Assembly: GCA_019614645.1 (NCBI GenBank)
Contig: JABWDB010000008.1
Location: 10,936,501 to 11,000,500, forward strand
DNA length: 64,000 bases
Reading direction: 5' to 3'
DNA from: Stratiolaelaps scimitus
Lineage: Eukaryota > Arthropoda > Arachnida > Mesostigmata > Laelapidae
This document shows positions 13,946-27,265 of the stretch, piece after piece. A program made the translations under genes and the position numbers. The notes under the pieces are model-generated. The model worked only from the letters and a program-made list of their open reading frames with translations, searched no databases and was not told the origin of the DNA. How positions within the stretch are numbered: the first letter of the stretch is position 1; each line of letters begins with the position of its first letter.

Positions 13946-16900
13946 GTACAGATGGACACTCTCGCACTGCCCCGAGCCACCAACACTCCACGTACTTGAC
14001 GTCGCCAGGCCAGCAGTACTCGTTACTCGCCGTATTCGCCATGACGCCCCTGATTCCCATAACGCTCGCAGTACTCGTGATGTGAGCTGGCGATGGCCAG
14101 CCGGTCTTTTGGTTGTCGACCCCGCTGTTCGGCGTTTCCTTGCCGTTCGTTCGAGGCTGGCTCGCCTGCCCACCATCATAATACCACTGCATCGCACCGA
14201 CCACGATAAGCATCAACAGGATCCAAACGAGTCGACGGCGAGCCGACGGGCGGACGGCCACCCTCTTACGCCCGTTACTGCTACAGCGGTCGCCGTGCCA
14301 GCGCTATACCAGCAGTAACCAACAGCAGCGGCCGGCAGCAATAGCAGGTGTAGCAGCAGCAGCAGCAACAGCAGTCGTCGACTGCGCTGCAGCAGCGGCT
14401 GTTCTGATGCCAGCCCAGGGGCCACGATAAGAGCTCGATACGCGATTCAAGGACCAAAGGCGGGGGTGAGGGAGCGGCGTAGCGCTCGGTCGGGGCCGGC
14501 AGGCCATGGGCGAGCGGGCGGACCAATGCTGGGGAAATGGAGGCCAAGAAGAACGGTGCAGCAGTGGCGACGGGAGAAGGAGGCTTTACAGCGAACGAAG
14601 GAGCAGGCGGCGACACGGACGCCAGAAGCTAAGCACACTCCAGCCTCATCGTAGCAGCAGACGCGGGTCTCATGGCAGGGTCTCGCTGCTGCTGCTGTTG
14701 CTGCTCTGCTGGGTTGGGCTAATCGGACCTCGCCGTCGTCTGCCCGAGGGCGGCCAGCCGGCCCCTCACCGTACTACTTCGGCCATATGACACCGGTAGC
14801 ACGCTGCGTCGAGGCACAGGCCGAGTGTGTACGGTCGCATACAGGTGGACCGGCAACGGAGACACGGACTCCCCAACAACTCGCCAGCCGATCTTCCTTT
14901 TAGTGAGTGAGCTTGCTAGGGGCTCACGGCGGGCGGAGAGAAAGTCATTACGTGAGACCCACCTCGCTTACTGGTCCAGCCATAGGATCGACCAGCTTCC
15001 GACGACGGCAACGTCGCCATGAACAAGTCGCCGTCGCCTGTTGCTGCTGCTGCTGCTGCCCGTAGTCGCACATCGTCGAAGAACCTTGGCGCAGCAACTC
15101 TCTACCTCCGCCTCGCAGACGTTTGCTTTAGCTCGCTTGTTCTCCAGTGCTTGTGTTGCTAGACCTTTGCTATTGCTTCGGCTGCGCACTGCCTTGTCGC
15201 CGATATTGGCTCCTCACATACGACAGGATCTCCTTCGCTGTTCCCGAAGCTGAAGCCGCTAGCCCGCACAGCTATGCCTTCGTCAGGGCAGCGCAGTCGA
15301 CACCAATACTCTAAGTCAACCAATCCGACCCTACTAACCTGATCGCTTCGCCGCACGGCCACATCAGATCAGCCACATCAGGCTTTGGGCCCGTATGTTG
15401 GAGCGGACCCTAGAGGCCAACTGGGCCGAGCCATGAGGTGCTCGAACTAATCGTTATATATTGCTATGAATATCGGCGGCGAGACACCGGCCACTAATGC
15501 CAATTCCCCCACCAACGGCATACGCCAGCGTAACCCAACTCCTCATTGTACCGACATTCACTGTATGCTAGGATAGGCTGTAACAGGCCGAGTTAGCTTC
15601 GCTCGGTTCTGTTAGCTTTGCTGGGTTCAGTGGATGAGAGCCCCACACAGTGCCGTGGCAAATGCCCTACGTTCGCTTCGTATCTGAGCAGCTGTAGCAA
15701 CCGCGGCCTCCTCACCTTAGCCACTACTATTCGCTTCGGCCTCGAGCACATCAAAAGACAAGCACCACGCAGGGGCCCCTTCACTCCGACGAGAGCAAGC
15801 TGCATGGTCGCCCTTCCAACTAAAATCCCTCTCGCTTCACCGAGTGATGCCTTACAGTGGTGCGAAATACTGCACGATTTGTCTCATGTCCTTCACCCGA
15901 CCCTCAAGTATATCTCGCTTATCTCCATAGTTGTCTCGTATACCAAGCAGCCGTAGCCTTCATGCTTCTAGTGACACAAGCCGTAGTGCAACAACGTGCG
16001 CTTTCGTGTAGTGGATATCGAGCCGAAGAGTGGTCGATCTGCGATAGCTGTTTGAAATGCTGACAATCGACGCCGGCGAGTTGAGAGACAACGACGGCTC
16101 TTAGTGTCGCCTGCGTGCCGCTCCCCATCCTCCTGTCCGCTTTCGTCGTCCAGCAAGCGGCAGTGATATGATGTAATATCTGATATGAGATAATGTAAGA
16201 TGATACCTCTCCTGTACATGCTTAAAATGTGAATATCAGCACCATACCACACATACTCCTAAGAACAACACGACGAACGAGTACAATGTATAGATTGTGT
16301 ATCGAGTCACCTATCGATGTTTGCACAAGTGTGTTTGCCTGCCGCGTACGTCCTATTCGACAGGCGGATGTCACTAACCCGAAGAATGTTATTGGGACTA
16401 GTGGCAGAAAATGGTCGCGGCACAAGTTGCCTGTCGGGAGTAATTGCCACTGTGAAATTTTTGTGTAGAGAACGTTCGTTCGAGTGTCCCGAATTTCGAA
16501 ACGAGGCGAAAAACCCAAATGCGCTTGTTAAACTCTTGGCAACAACCATTAACTTATTGGCTTCGGACGAGTAACGCAAATATTCGCCCATATTTTCTCA
16601 ATTCCCTCTAGAAGGACGTGCCGATGCCCTGTTCATCTTTGCCTATTATTAACGATATCGAAAATTTTTTTCTGGGCTATGAAGAATCCCTTTTTGTCAT
16701 CACCCCGTTTTCTCGTTTCGCTTTCTCGCCGCCTACCCCGACGCAGCCCCCGCCTACGCGCTCTGTTAGACTTAGACGGAAGCCTATCAAGTTCTGCTCA
16801 CCTCGAAGCGCCCTCCTTGTTGAGCGCCGCTATGTGATAAGGACACACTCTGCATAATAGGGAAGTGAGGAAGCGGCAGGGAACCAGAGCAGGACCGCCA

Positions 16901-17252
16901 CTCGCAGTAGGTAGCAGTAGTTGTACGAGTACTACTACTGCTACCACTACTTGTACAACACCATCACCATCGCCGCTGGTCACTAGCAGACACCACAATG
17001 GACACGGCGGCCTGCACGGGCTCGTTATGGCTTCCACTTGCACTTTTGGCCCACGGTGGACCGGCGGACAGACCGAGTCCCACGCAAGGACAACGAAGTA
17101 TCCGATCTGGGCCCTCTCCGGGGTTGTTCGCCCTAGAAAGGCTGACTCTGCGGCAGCGGCGGCAATGGTGATCCTTGTGGCCCTCCTTGTAGCAGCGGTT
17201 GATGGTCTCCTTGTCGCTTGCTTGCCTTCTATTCGTTCGTCCGCAAGTCCGC

Positions 17253-17279
17253 TCGCCCGCCCGCCCGCCCGCCCGCCCG
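17253..17279. repeat. (CCCG)n tetranucleotide tract
   Basis: About six CCGC-type units. Confidence 0.85.
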
Positions 17280-20200
17280 TCAGATCGTCCCATCGTACGA
17301 ACGTACTCTCTCGGCCCTGGCTATCTCCTGAACAGGACGAATATAAGTAGGCGACTCATCCTTTGCCCTGCACACAACGCAACCCACACTGCCGTCCAGT
17401 CTCTGCGTGCCGTCCATCGTCACGAACGCAGGTGGCCCTACCCATTGCGGCCCCTAATTCGTTTGCGGGTGCGTAGATGATCCCAGGTAAGCTAAGAAAG
17501 CTGAACAAACCGAGCAACGACGGCGAACAAGCAGACAACCGACGGCAAACGAATCAACGCTGCGGATGAGTACTGCGGGAGCAGCACTTTGCTTTGCAGC
17601 GCGGTCTAACGAGGGGTGCCTAAGGCCTCGATCTGTCCGGCGAGGGAGACCCAGGCGAGGCCTATGCTGGTTGCTATTCCTAATCACATGTAAACAGACG
17701 ATGAAAAGGCTGAAAGTGTTCGATCAGTGGTGGGTGAGCCTCGCTTCAATAGGCAGGCGGGAGAGAATGACGGGGGTCTCGACAATACGGATCACCGATG
17801 CTCTCCCTAACTCTCCGCCGATCTCACTGCTCTGCTGTCGTGCAGCGTAGCTGCGGCTCTATCTATCTATTGGGTAGCGCTATCGAAGAAGGATTCCCCT
17901 GCGAGAGATCCTCGCCGGTTCGTGGATTCGTCCACGGTTCCATCGGCTGATGGGACCATCCGATGGAAGCAAGGGTTGGATGAGGAAGCCCACCTCGAAC
18001 ACAATGTGTTCCCAGCCAATCCAACGATTGTAGAAGAGGGCCAAGCAGAGCTGGACTGGTACGGGGCTTCGTGTAGCATGGGGAAGTGTTGTATGGCGGT
18101 AGGCGGGCTGAAGCGCCAGCGGTCCAGCCAGCCTTTACCCGTGCACCCGTAGAACGTTGAGACCATGGACGAGTACGTAAGATCGCAGACGGATTTGCCT
18201 CGACCACCGTGACCATCGGCGGATCAACGCCTAATTACAGTCGCTACGTAGGCCGGCTAGCCTAAACGGCCTGTCACCCGATTTCCTCGGAGCGGTGAGA
18301 CGACACCACCATCACCGCCGCCGCGACGTATCTTGGTAATCCCGGTCGCGCGCGAAACGAAGTTCTAGCGAGGCGGCCGCAGCGATGGTCGAGAGCTTGC
18401 CTATTCGGGAAAACTCGAGTGGTAGATGGAAAGACAAGGCCCTCTTAATTTTCGTTGGCTGGCGGGCCTGGGTTTTTCTACCGACCTAGGTATTTACACA
18501 CCTAGGTATGCTAACCGGCCCCTTGGGGAGCTCAGAAGCCTGAGTGACGGCCGCCGGTCTATCGGTTCGCCCCCGTCTGAACTTCCGCCACTGTATGCAG
18601 CGATCGAACCCGCTGCCTGCTATGAGGCGTCGAGCTCAGCGGGCGAGATGAGGTTGAGGAGCGTGCACCGCTGCCACACCACTGTGGAAGCGAACGAATC
18701 CGTCAAGTTGGCGCCCGCCCCGTTATCCGGTCGTTCTCTGGTTGGTTCGATCCCGTTCCAACGGCCTCGACCCGTTGCGCTCTCAACTTCCCCCCAATGC
18801 GATAGCCCGTGATATGGACTTTCCCCTATGGCCAGACAGCTTGGAGGTGTCCGCTCAGTGAACCGAGAGCCAACGACACACAAAGTACACTCCGACACAG
18901 ATGAGTCTTTGAGTTTGTTGAAGAGGACGACGGTTGGAGGTGGCGCGAGAAGGCAACGATACAAAGCAGTATGGACGGGGTGTGCCAGCCCGCGTGTGTC
19001 CATGTGTGTAACACCCATAGCTCAACTCGTACTGGCGGATGAGGGCTGCCCCCCCGTGCACGATAGAGCCGTGTGCTGCCCACGTATCCACGCCCTCCGA
19101 CCGGGGGCAAAGCCGAAGAATAAGGAGGCTTTGGTAGAATATAGTTTCCGTACGCAGTCGCCATCGTCCCCAGCGGTGATTAGAAGCAGCTGTGCACTCG
19201 CTGCCTGCACTGTTCTCGCCAACTGCCTTTGCTTCCATCTGCTTGTCTGTTCGACCTTTTACTCCAGAGGAACATGGCGAGGACGACGTTGACGACGACA
19301 CTTCACTTATGCAAAACTCCTGCCGCGCGCCTGCCAGCAAGATCCTTCGGGATATATGATAAGCACGTGAGAAAGGGGTACTCACGTGATCGGTAAGGGA
19401 GGGATACGATTCTATTGGATCAACCTTGTGTGCCCTTCGTAAGGCATTTGCTGGTACTGCAGACTTGTCGGTCCGCTGTATCCTTCTTGCATAGAAGTAT
19501 TGCAGTATACTCAATTTGCTGCACGATCAGAGACACAGATGAGAACTTAGCTCAGCCGAAAACGGAACACCCAATGGCTTCTCTCCTCGTTCTATTAGAA
19601 TCAGAAGAGGAGAGATTGAGAGGCGTAAAATCAGTGATACCCAGTAAAATACATTGGGAGCCATACAAACACACACACACACATCCACATTCGAACGAAA
19701 CTCAAACCTAACAATTTTGACCAACTTCGTAAAAAGTACAACTGCCTCCTCCGGGTCACTACCACGGACAGCTACTGCTGAGAAAACGACAAATTGCAAA
19801 CATCTCGAAGTTGTTGTTGTCCATGCGGACCTATTTGTCCGCATGTACTAGTGGCTTTATTCTCTTCGTGCTTGCAGTAAAACTGTCAAGACGTTAAAAG
19901 TTTCGCGTCCGCTTGAAATTTCGGCCAGCAACTCCCGGCTTACCGCCTCCCTCCAGCGTTCTCGGCCCCGAGTAGATAGTTGACTTTTCGGCGACGCGCC
20001 GGGGCTAACACGACTGTCACACAGCCATCCATCACCCATCAAGGGGGTGGCATCTTCTCTCCATTTGTTAACTAACCGACAAAACCCTCCAGCGAGCGAC
20101 ACAAAACCATGAGCCAACGCAGCCCGACCCCACTGAACTCATGTGGCGCCGACAGCAACTTGCTAGTGACGTGTGGAAACTTTCCAACTCAAGCCTCGCA

Positions 20201-22650
20201 ACGCTACATATCTTGGCGAAAAGTTATACTTGCACCATCATTGCCAGCACCTATTTGATACATTTGATCCCGTCACAGATGCAAATAGTATATCCTGCCG
20301 CTCACTCGGATTCGAAACAAAACGAACGCAAAATTTGCATTACGTACGCTGCCTTCAGTCTGAACGCTTCTTCAAGTTGCCATGGTGCCATACGATCCAC
20401 GAACAATCTATCCAATCAACCCTACAGTAGGACGCTAGTGTTGACTTCTTCGTTGTTCGCCCCAGCAGATGCTAATGCACGTACACATAAAGGGGGCTCG
20501 CCGCTCACGCGTTCCGTGACATCTTGCTCCGGGCGGGGAGGCAAGGGACTGGTATGCCCCGTTCTTGGTAAGCCTTCATTCGCTTCTGGCCTTCAATGTT
20601 TGGCGGTCAACGAAAAGTCTCAGTCTGCGCGGGGCGTGGAAGGGGTCTGGGAAGCGGTCTGAAGCGGGTGTCATTATTGAAATATGTGCGCCGCCGCTCG
20701 TACCTCGCTCCCTTCGCGAACAATGAATGCTCCACTGCGAAAGGTGGGCGTATGCTCTGCGTGTGCTGTGCGCTAGTGGTGGAATGTGGATCCCACCACC
20801 CGCGGCAGAACTCCCGTCTCGTCGCTCACTGACTGGCTCGCTGCCTGACGGTCCGTGCTGACATACCGCGCGCGCTTCAAGAGAACCCGCGGGCGGGCAT
20901 GGCGAAGCAGCCAGGCAAGGTAGGGGGGGGGGGGCAGCGTAGTAACAGCAACCGAGCACGTTCGGCACTCGTACATACACGTGGTTGGTGGTGGTGGTGG
21001 TGTTGATCGTGGTGTTGGTAGCGGTAGTGGTGGCCGCGCTGCTAGCGAAGAGGCAGAGACCAACGCGTACCGCCAGCGTGCCAATAGAGCGGGAATAGGG
21101 TGGGATAGGGTGCTCACGAGTCCTCAGAGCCAGAGTCCCCCATCCTAATGGCTTTTAAACAACCGTGTTGCCTTCGTGTGAGTGGGAGATGGCTGCTGGG
21201 TGGCCTGCTGTCTTCTGGCAGCAGACTCGACTGGCGGCGTTCAGCGACCGACGCATTGCCTCTCTCCCGAGAGAGAGAGAGAGAGAGTGAAGCCCGCTCG
21301 GCGGCGCGGCGGTTCGGCCGGCCCCCGGGGAGGGGGCGCGAAAAGCCTTCACGCAGCAAGAATCCTCGGCCGCCTGCCTTGCCGGACGGCGGCGCATCAA
21401 CAAACTCTTGATCCCTGCGGGACGGAATCGACCCTGTCGGTGCCGTTTTCCCGGTGCCGTCATCTAGTTCGTTTGTTGCCTTGAGCGACTATGCTTGCTG
21501 CAACGCCATGCGCGAAGACGAAGAAGGAAGAGGCACTGGTGCTTCTTCTCGTTCAAAAAATCTGGCCCAGCTACACTATCCGAACGGCGGTGGTGGTGAG
21601 TGCTGGGTCGATGCACACCCCGCGTACATTGTCGTACCGACGACTTGGCGTCGTTTTCGCTTAATCTCGGGTGGAGAGCGGGTGGACAAGCGGGTGCAGC
21701 AATAGCGAATACCCACCTCTCTCGTCGTGCGAGACGCTAGAAGCCTCGCGTGCTGGTGGACGTGGCAGAGAGGAACGAAATTCGGAAGGAGGACCATCTC
21801 ATCTGCTGCTATCCCTCCTCCTAAATCCACCTTGGGCACTTAGTGTTCGCACAACTCGTTTCTCAACTTATACTGATACGTTGGGGCCCAAGCTCTCCTC
21901 GCCCCCGAAGACGCATTGGGGCCACTCCTACCAACACTAGTGCTTCTCCTTCTAGTAAATATTACTGATGTCGCAACGCAAACCCGCACACGCAGGACAA
22001 CACACATAGCTTCTATTAGTCGCTTTGTATATCTCAACTTGCGCGATCTGGGGACGGCGGCGGCGGCTGAGCTGCGTTCGTTGTGTATACGTTTCCTTGA
22101 ACTGCTATTCCCTGAGCACACCTGCGCTGCTGAAAGCCGTACTGCCCGCTGCTAAACCGCTCCTCTGTAGGACTGTCGCCTCTGCTTCGGGAGTAGGGTC
22201 CGGCTGCAGACTGCCATCTAGAAACGTGCTATGCCGTGCTACCTTATGTGCTCTGTATGTGCTGGGTCTACTGCACCGTGCCTGCGGGTAGGTGGTCATT
22301 GTCCTTCCCGGTAGACGAAGACATTTGCAATTCGGATGAGCTGCTACTTGGCCGGCCGGCCGCCCGCCGTCGGAGAGTGGCAAGCGCTCCTGAAAGCGGC
22401 GGCTCTTCCGACCGCCAGCCTTCCCGTCCTCGCTGTAAGATTCCCCTGTCTCGCTTCGCCTTCACCTGCTTCACTTCCTCTCTAGGACGCAGCCTAGACG
22501 GCCCGGCTAGCGTACTCAACCGCCTCACCTTCTAGATGGATGACGTTACCAACTCGTTGGCTGGTAAGATTAGAACTCTCTTACCCTTTCCTGCGATCTA
22601 TCTGCCTGAGAAGGCTAGAAGCGGGGAAAGTCTGAATCGTCTACTTGCTT

Positions 22651-24130
22651 TGCTTGTTTGAAATGCCGAACTCTGCTGAGTGAGATCCAATGGGATGATA
22701 TAGGTCAATCAATTCCCGCCAATGTCACGCGGCAAGCCGTATCAAAGATTGTGGCAGCATCTCACAACGCCCCTATCGGATTTTTGCTCGCATCAAAACT
22801 ATATTATATTATAATACAATAAAATATACACACATTGCAGCCGAGGAGAGGGCAATTGTTCTAATATACATGTACAGATACATGTATGCAGATTAGAATT
22901 TTATGAACTTGGTTCTAATAGTCGATAGAGGAGTATGCACCCTACCTAAAGAGGAATTTTAATAGTAGAGCATGACAATACTAATGCGAGTCTACGAAAC
23001 TTCGTCAGATTGAGGAAAATTCCTGAAACAGTAAACCCTGACAATATCTCGTCGAAGAGGACCTGAGTTCTCTACATCACAGGCTCATGAAATAAATAAA
23101 GAAAACCTAAGTCTACGAAATGCCAACTGCTACCAGCGTTGTTTTAATCCACTGCCATCCAAGTGGAGTAATTCTTGACTAATTTCCATCTCCGAGCTTT
23201 GCACTCCACTTTGATAGTTGATGCATTGGGCGGACGCTGAATCGAAAACAAAACCGAACAATCCATTAGGAAGTCTTTGCTCATTCGCCGTTCGCAGACA
23301 ATCAGGCAACAACTATTAATAAAAATTAGCTTCTTTATAGTTCGCTTTTTTCGGCTGCATTGTTACGCATTAGACATTCGTCTGATTCACTTGAATGCGG
23401 TACTGCTGTAGGCGTGCCATCTAGGAAAAATCATTTTAACCTTCCTCTGCTTGGGTGTACGTGTTGACCAGGCAAACACTCTTCTACCTTGTGTGTTACT
23501 TCTAACGAAGCAGTTATTTATCCGCAGCAGAAGCAGTTTTAGCTTGAGTACTCTCGAGCTCATCAATAGCATCAGCAATCGTTAGCAACACAATAGTGAA
23601 AGTACACAGCATCCGATATAATTTGTTCTCTCGACCGTTAGTCGCTTGTTGCATAGGTGCCGCTAACGTGAAAGCAAGCGCCTCCTCCCGGACACACTTA
23701 AGAATGCACAGCCCACTGGAACAGATGGCGCAGTGGTCAGCCCCCGGAGAGGGCGACTCGAACTCGGGAGCCACTCCAGGGATATTAGCACGTATATTAA
23801 CATACATACTTTTTCTATGTCACAAGGAAAATAAATCGCTCTAATAGATTTTGCACTAATGCTGCACCTCTTGTATTTTTTGAAAAGTCCGCACGGGCCA
23901 GTCGGGCCCAATTCACCGAGTTCCGATCGACGAGGTGAGCTTCTAGCCAAGGACGACGAGGTCCTTGACTTTCGCCCGAGGTCGCTTCTAGTGGCTGTGG
24001 CGGAACGAAGGGACGAAAGGCCGGCCACCCGAGCATGGCGCCTAGCCGCGTTTAAGGACGGCTGCAGACTTCGGCTACAGCTTCGAAGGCAAAAAGCCTC
24101 AATCTATCACCTGTAGCCCAAAGGGGTCAC
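22651..24130. other. AT-rich island without a clear gene
   Basis: It holds the inverted repeat at 22859-22898 and a tRNA-like stretch at about 23724-23765. No convincing ORF. Confidence 0.55.
22859..22898. repeat. Interrupted inverted repeat in an AT-rich island
   Basis: TTCTAATATACATGT (22859-22873) is the reverse complement of the right arm at 22880-22898, except for a 4-nt insertion (GCAG) in the right arm. The spacer is 6 nt. TTCTAAT recurs at about 22913. It could be a cruciform or a tiny inverted-repeat element. Confidence 0.55.
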
Positions 24131-26533
24131 GGGGAGATTGCAGCGTTAGATGCTGCTGCTGCCGGAACGCTGAAGGCAGAGAGAGAAAGAGAAAGATGGG
24201 AGGCGAGCGTCGACATGAAGCGGCAACCTGACAGCACTGAAGGGAACATTTCCGAGGTTAGGGAAACGCACTAGAGGCTACGCACCCCAACGCGGAACGT
24301 GGGAGCAGGGGAGCTCATGTCATTTAATGAACTGCGCTTCCCGCGCAGAGGCCTCGCAGGCAAGCGGGGACCTTTCCTGGCTGGTCGGGCTCGTATCCGT
24401 AACGGGAGATGCGTAAATTTCGCTGGCGGTGGTCTCAACTTAGTCTGCTGCGGGACCGCTGTGACCGAGCCGACCGCTTAAGCCGAGCCACGCCACTTGG
24501 ATGAACTCGTTGGTGCGATATATTATGAAAATGAGCCAATCATGACTTGGCTGGCGGGTGTAGCTTCGTGCATCAGCCTGCGTCAAGCATTTCGGCAGAC
24601 CAATGCTTTATGAGGCTATGTCCGAAGTTTTATATTATAACGTCGGTCGTCACCTTGTCGCAAACAACCATCACTCTTTTGCCTCTTGCGGCGGAGCCGA
24701 GAACTCCTCGCGTAGCGTTCACCTCGAGTATGTTCCCCGCCATTGATCCCAGTATAACTAAACCCTACAGCTATCTTGCGTCGCTCCCTTCTCCAATATT
24801 AAGTCCTCATATTACTCTGGACAACGGGCGATTCGTTGCATTTGCTGTTCCTTAGAACAACAACAACTACTACCACTAATACAACTGCATTAAAATAAAT
24901 AAATTTTCCGGGCTGACCCACAGCCAACATTTAACGACCGCGGTACTGCTTTCGGCGTACAACTGCATAATACTCCAACCACTACTGGTGCCTCGATTGC
25001 TGCCGCTACTACCACTGTTACTCGTGCTGCTGTTGTAATACTCGCCACCCCTTTTGAGCAAGTGAAAGTTGCCGAGAACGCGCGCCAGTGCTATACGGAA
25101 GAAGAAAGACAAGCGAGAGTCGGATGAGAGGTGGGGTGAGATGGTGGACTCAAAAGGACCCAACGCAGAAATGGCGGCCCTCCCAACGCGCAAGTCCCGT
25201 CGGCCGGTTGCATGACGCCGGCCAACGGGAGCCGGAGCAACGAAAGGCGGTCCCTAGAAGACCGACCGGGGTCGGCAGGCGCTCGCGAGCTTGGCGTTTA
25301 TTACCGACGTCGCTGCCACTATCACTGTCTGGTAGATAAGAAAAAGCAGATGGGAGAAGGCAGCTTCCGCCAAGCTCCTGCGTCGTGGTGGTCGCGTTGT
25401 CACCCGACGGAGAATCCCGAGATCGCTCCCCCGTTCGTTCCTTACGAGTAACTTAAGTAGACTGACTGTCCCTTCTAACCGGCGCAGGAGAGTCGCGAGG
25501 TCGGGCAGGCAGGCAGGCAAGCCTCTTCACGAGAAGCGCCCGACCGAGCGGGCAAAGCAAGGAAGGCAAAACTGCTGCAGGCGACACCCGCAGTCGGGCC
25601 GAAGGCAGCCAGGGATCAGCCGGGGCAGCAGTCGACGAAGATTCGCCAGGCGAGAGCGAATCCTGAAAGAAGAGACAGGCGAAAGCCAAGTCGACGACGA
25701 GGAAAGGAGCGTGTGCCAGTCAATGGACTTAACGCTGGCAGAGTATTGTGTAGTGACATTACGCGCATGATATTCTTGGCAAGGCAGCAGCACTTAGCGG
25801 GAGAGAACTGCAATAAACGACAAACGACCGACAGCGACCGTCGACGGTGGGTGGCGACGCGTGTGGCGCCGAGCGGCCAGCGCGAACAACGGAGCCTCGT
25901 AGCCAAGACGGACGGGGAGAGAGAGCCGAGGCGGAGCGGGGCCGAGCAGAGCTGTGCTGTGCCGACGGATTTGAACGCGTCTACTGAACGGTGAGACATC
26001 GTCGGCCAGCTAAGCGTAACAGCACCAACTGCGGACTTAGCTAGCGCGAGAAAAAATCCCACCGTGCTTTACGTACGGAGACGGCGATGCACAAGAGTGC
26101 CTGTCTCTTGCGAGCGAAAGCGAGCGAGAAAGAGAGATAGGTAGAGAGATACGTCAGCCAAGAGGTCGTCCGCGACGCCAACGACGCTCGGTTCGTTTCG
26201 TCAGTGCGGATGTACGGTCAGAGGCGACGACAGGAGAGCATCGACTGCGGCGGACCCACCAGACGAGTAGGGCGTATAAATGTTAGCAAAGCTAGCAGCT
26301 ACCAGGTCCAAGTCGTGAGACAGGTCGTGGCCGGGGCGTAGCCATGGTCGGAAAACGCGTAGTCGGCATAGCCAAAAACGCATGTGATGCGAAGGAGCAG
26401 AAGGGTGGAAAACGGGCTGAACAACGCTGTGATAGCGTGATGCATCGCGTGGGGAAATGGGGCAGCGGGGTGGCGGCAGCGTAGAAGAAATCCCAGGGCG
26501 GGTGAAAGACATAGTGGGCGACAGAAAAAGTAA

Positions 26534-26562
26534 AGAGAGACAGAGAGAGAGAGAGAGAGAGA
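26534..26562. repeat. (GA)n purine tract
   Basis: A near-perfect tract with one C interruption, in the GC-rich block. Confidence 0.9.
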
Positions 26563-26781
26563 AAAGAACAGTATCGCGATTTTTATACGCTCACCAGCTG
26601 TTGGCATTACTCTTTTTCTGCTCGAGTCCTCGTCCAACGTCGTTGGTTGTCTCCTTCGTTGTCGCTTGTCGCCGCGCACACTGAGCGTTAGCAGCGAGAA
26701 CGAACGAACGAGACATAGGAACGACATCGATGAAAGGAGGCCCGATCCTCTTCTTGCCCGCCCGTCCCTGCTGTTCTACAG

Positions 26782-26800
26782 CCCCCCCCCCCCCCCCCCC
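26782..26800. repeat. C19 homopolymer
   Basis: Nineteen consecutive C, the longest homopolymer seen. G12-G13 runs also occur at 20923-20934, 32502-32514 and 50396-50408. Confidence 0.95.
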
Positions 26801-26896
26801 ATAACCCCACCAGCGTACGCAGCTAGACCCCGAACAGTCCGCTATTTCTCTGTGTCTCACTTGCGCGCGTCCCTTTTCTCCCTCTGCTTCCTTCAG

Positions 26897-27265
26897 CATC
26901 CCTCGGCTTCGGCGCAGACCACCTTCGGACGGGGGGGGGCGGCGGGGGGGGGCTTGGTGGAGACCACCAGGGCCGAACAACGTCCAGTGCCTTCAAACAA
27001 GCGAGGTGGTGGTGGTGGTAGTGGAGTACCAGTGGAAAGTGCAGCAGTAAGACAGGGTATAAGATCGACACGCAATAGCGAAAGGGGAAGTCGCGAAATG
27101 TGGCGAATGCGACCCGAGCCTGCTTCTGTTGCAGCCCTCACCGACAGTCGGCGGAAAACGAAACTGAGAGACGATGATAGCTACAAAGAGCCGTGCGTGC
27201 CGGCGCCGCTGAAGAAAGAAACGGGAATGAACGAACGAACGCGACCACCCAACCAACCAGAGGAC
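26897..27265 (+). CDS. Candidate exon, phase 0-0, in a GC-rich block
   Basis: A strong pyrimidine tract and acceptor (TCTCCCTCTGCTTCCTTCAG) precedes 369 nt of open frame, exactly 123 codons, closed by a good donor (GAC|GTGAGC). The translation starts HPSASAQTTFGRGG. It has glycine runs from G-homopolymers (26931-26952) and a GGT array (about 27004-27019), then a charged, less repetitive part with RKTKLRDDDSYKEP. The open frame also runs upstream of the acceptor. The splice signals are attractive, but the DNA is low-complexity and GC-rich, where long open frames are expected. I recognise no family. Confidence 0.2.

Larger units (their letters stand above)
13301..22650. other. No gene recognised; GC-rich, CpG-rich DNA
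   Basis: Long overlapping frames on both strands are explained by high GC and trinucleotide tracts (CAG/CTG around 14340-14400 and 14680-14705, GGT around 20985-21001). An AT-richer pocket at about 16150-16620 shows nothing clear. Confidence 0.55.
24131..26896. other. No gene recognised
   Basis: AT content falls towards 25 kb, where the CpG-rich block begins. Only short or repeat-driven frames are present. Confidence 0.5.

Noticed and set aside
26666..26896. Upstream part of the frame before the 26896 acceptor as coding
   Set aside because: It crosses the C19 homopolymer (a proline run) and a pyrimidine tract that reads as intron.
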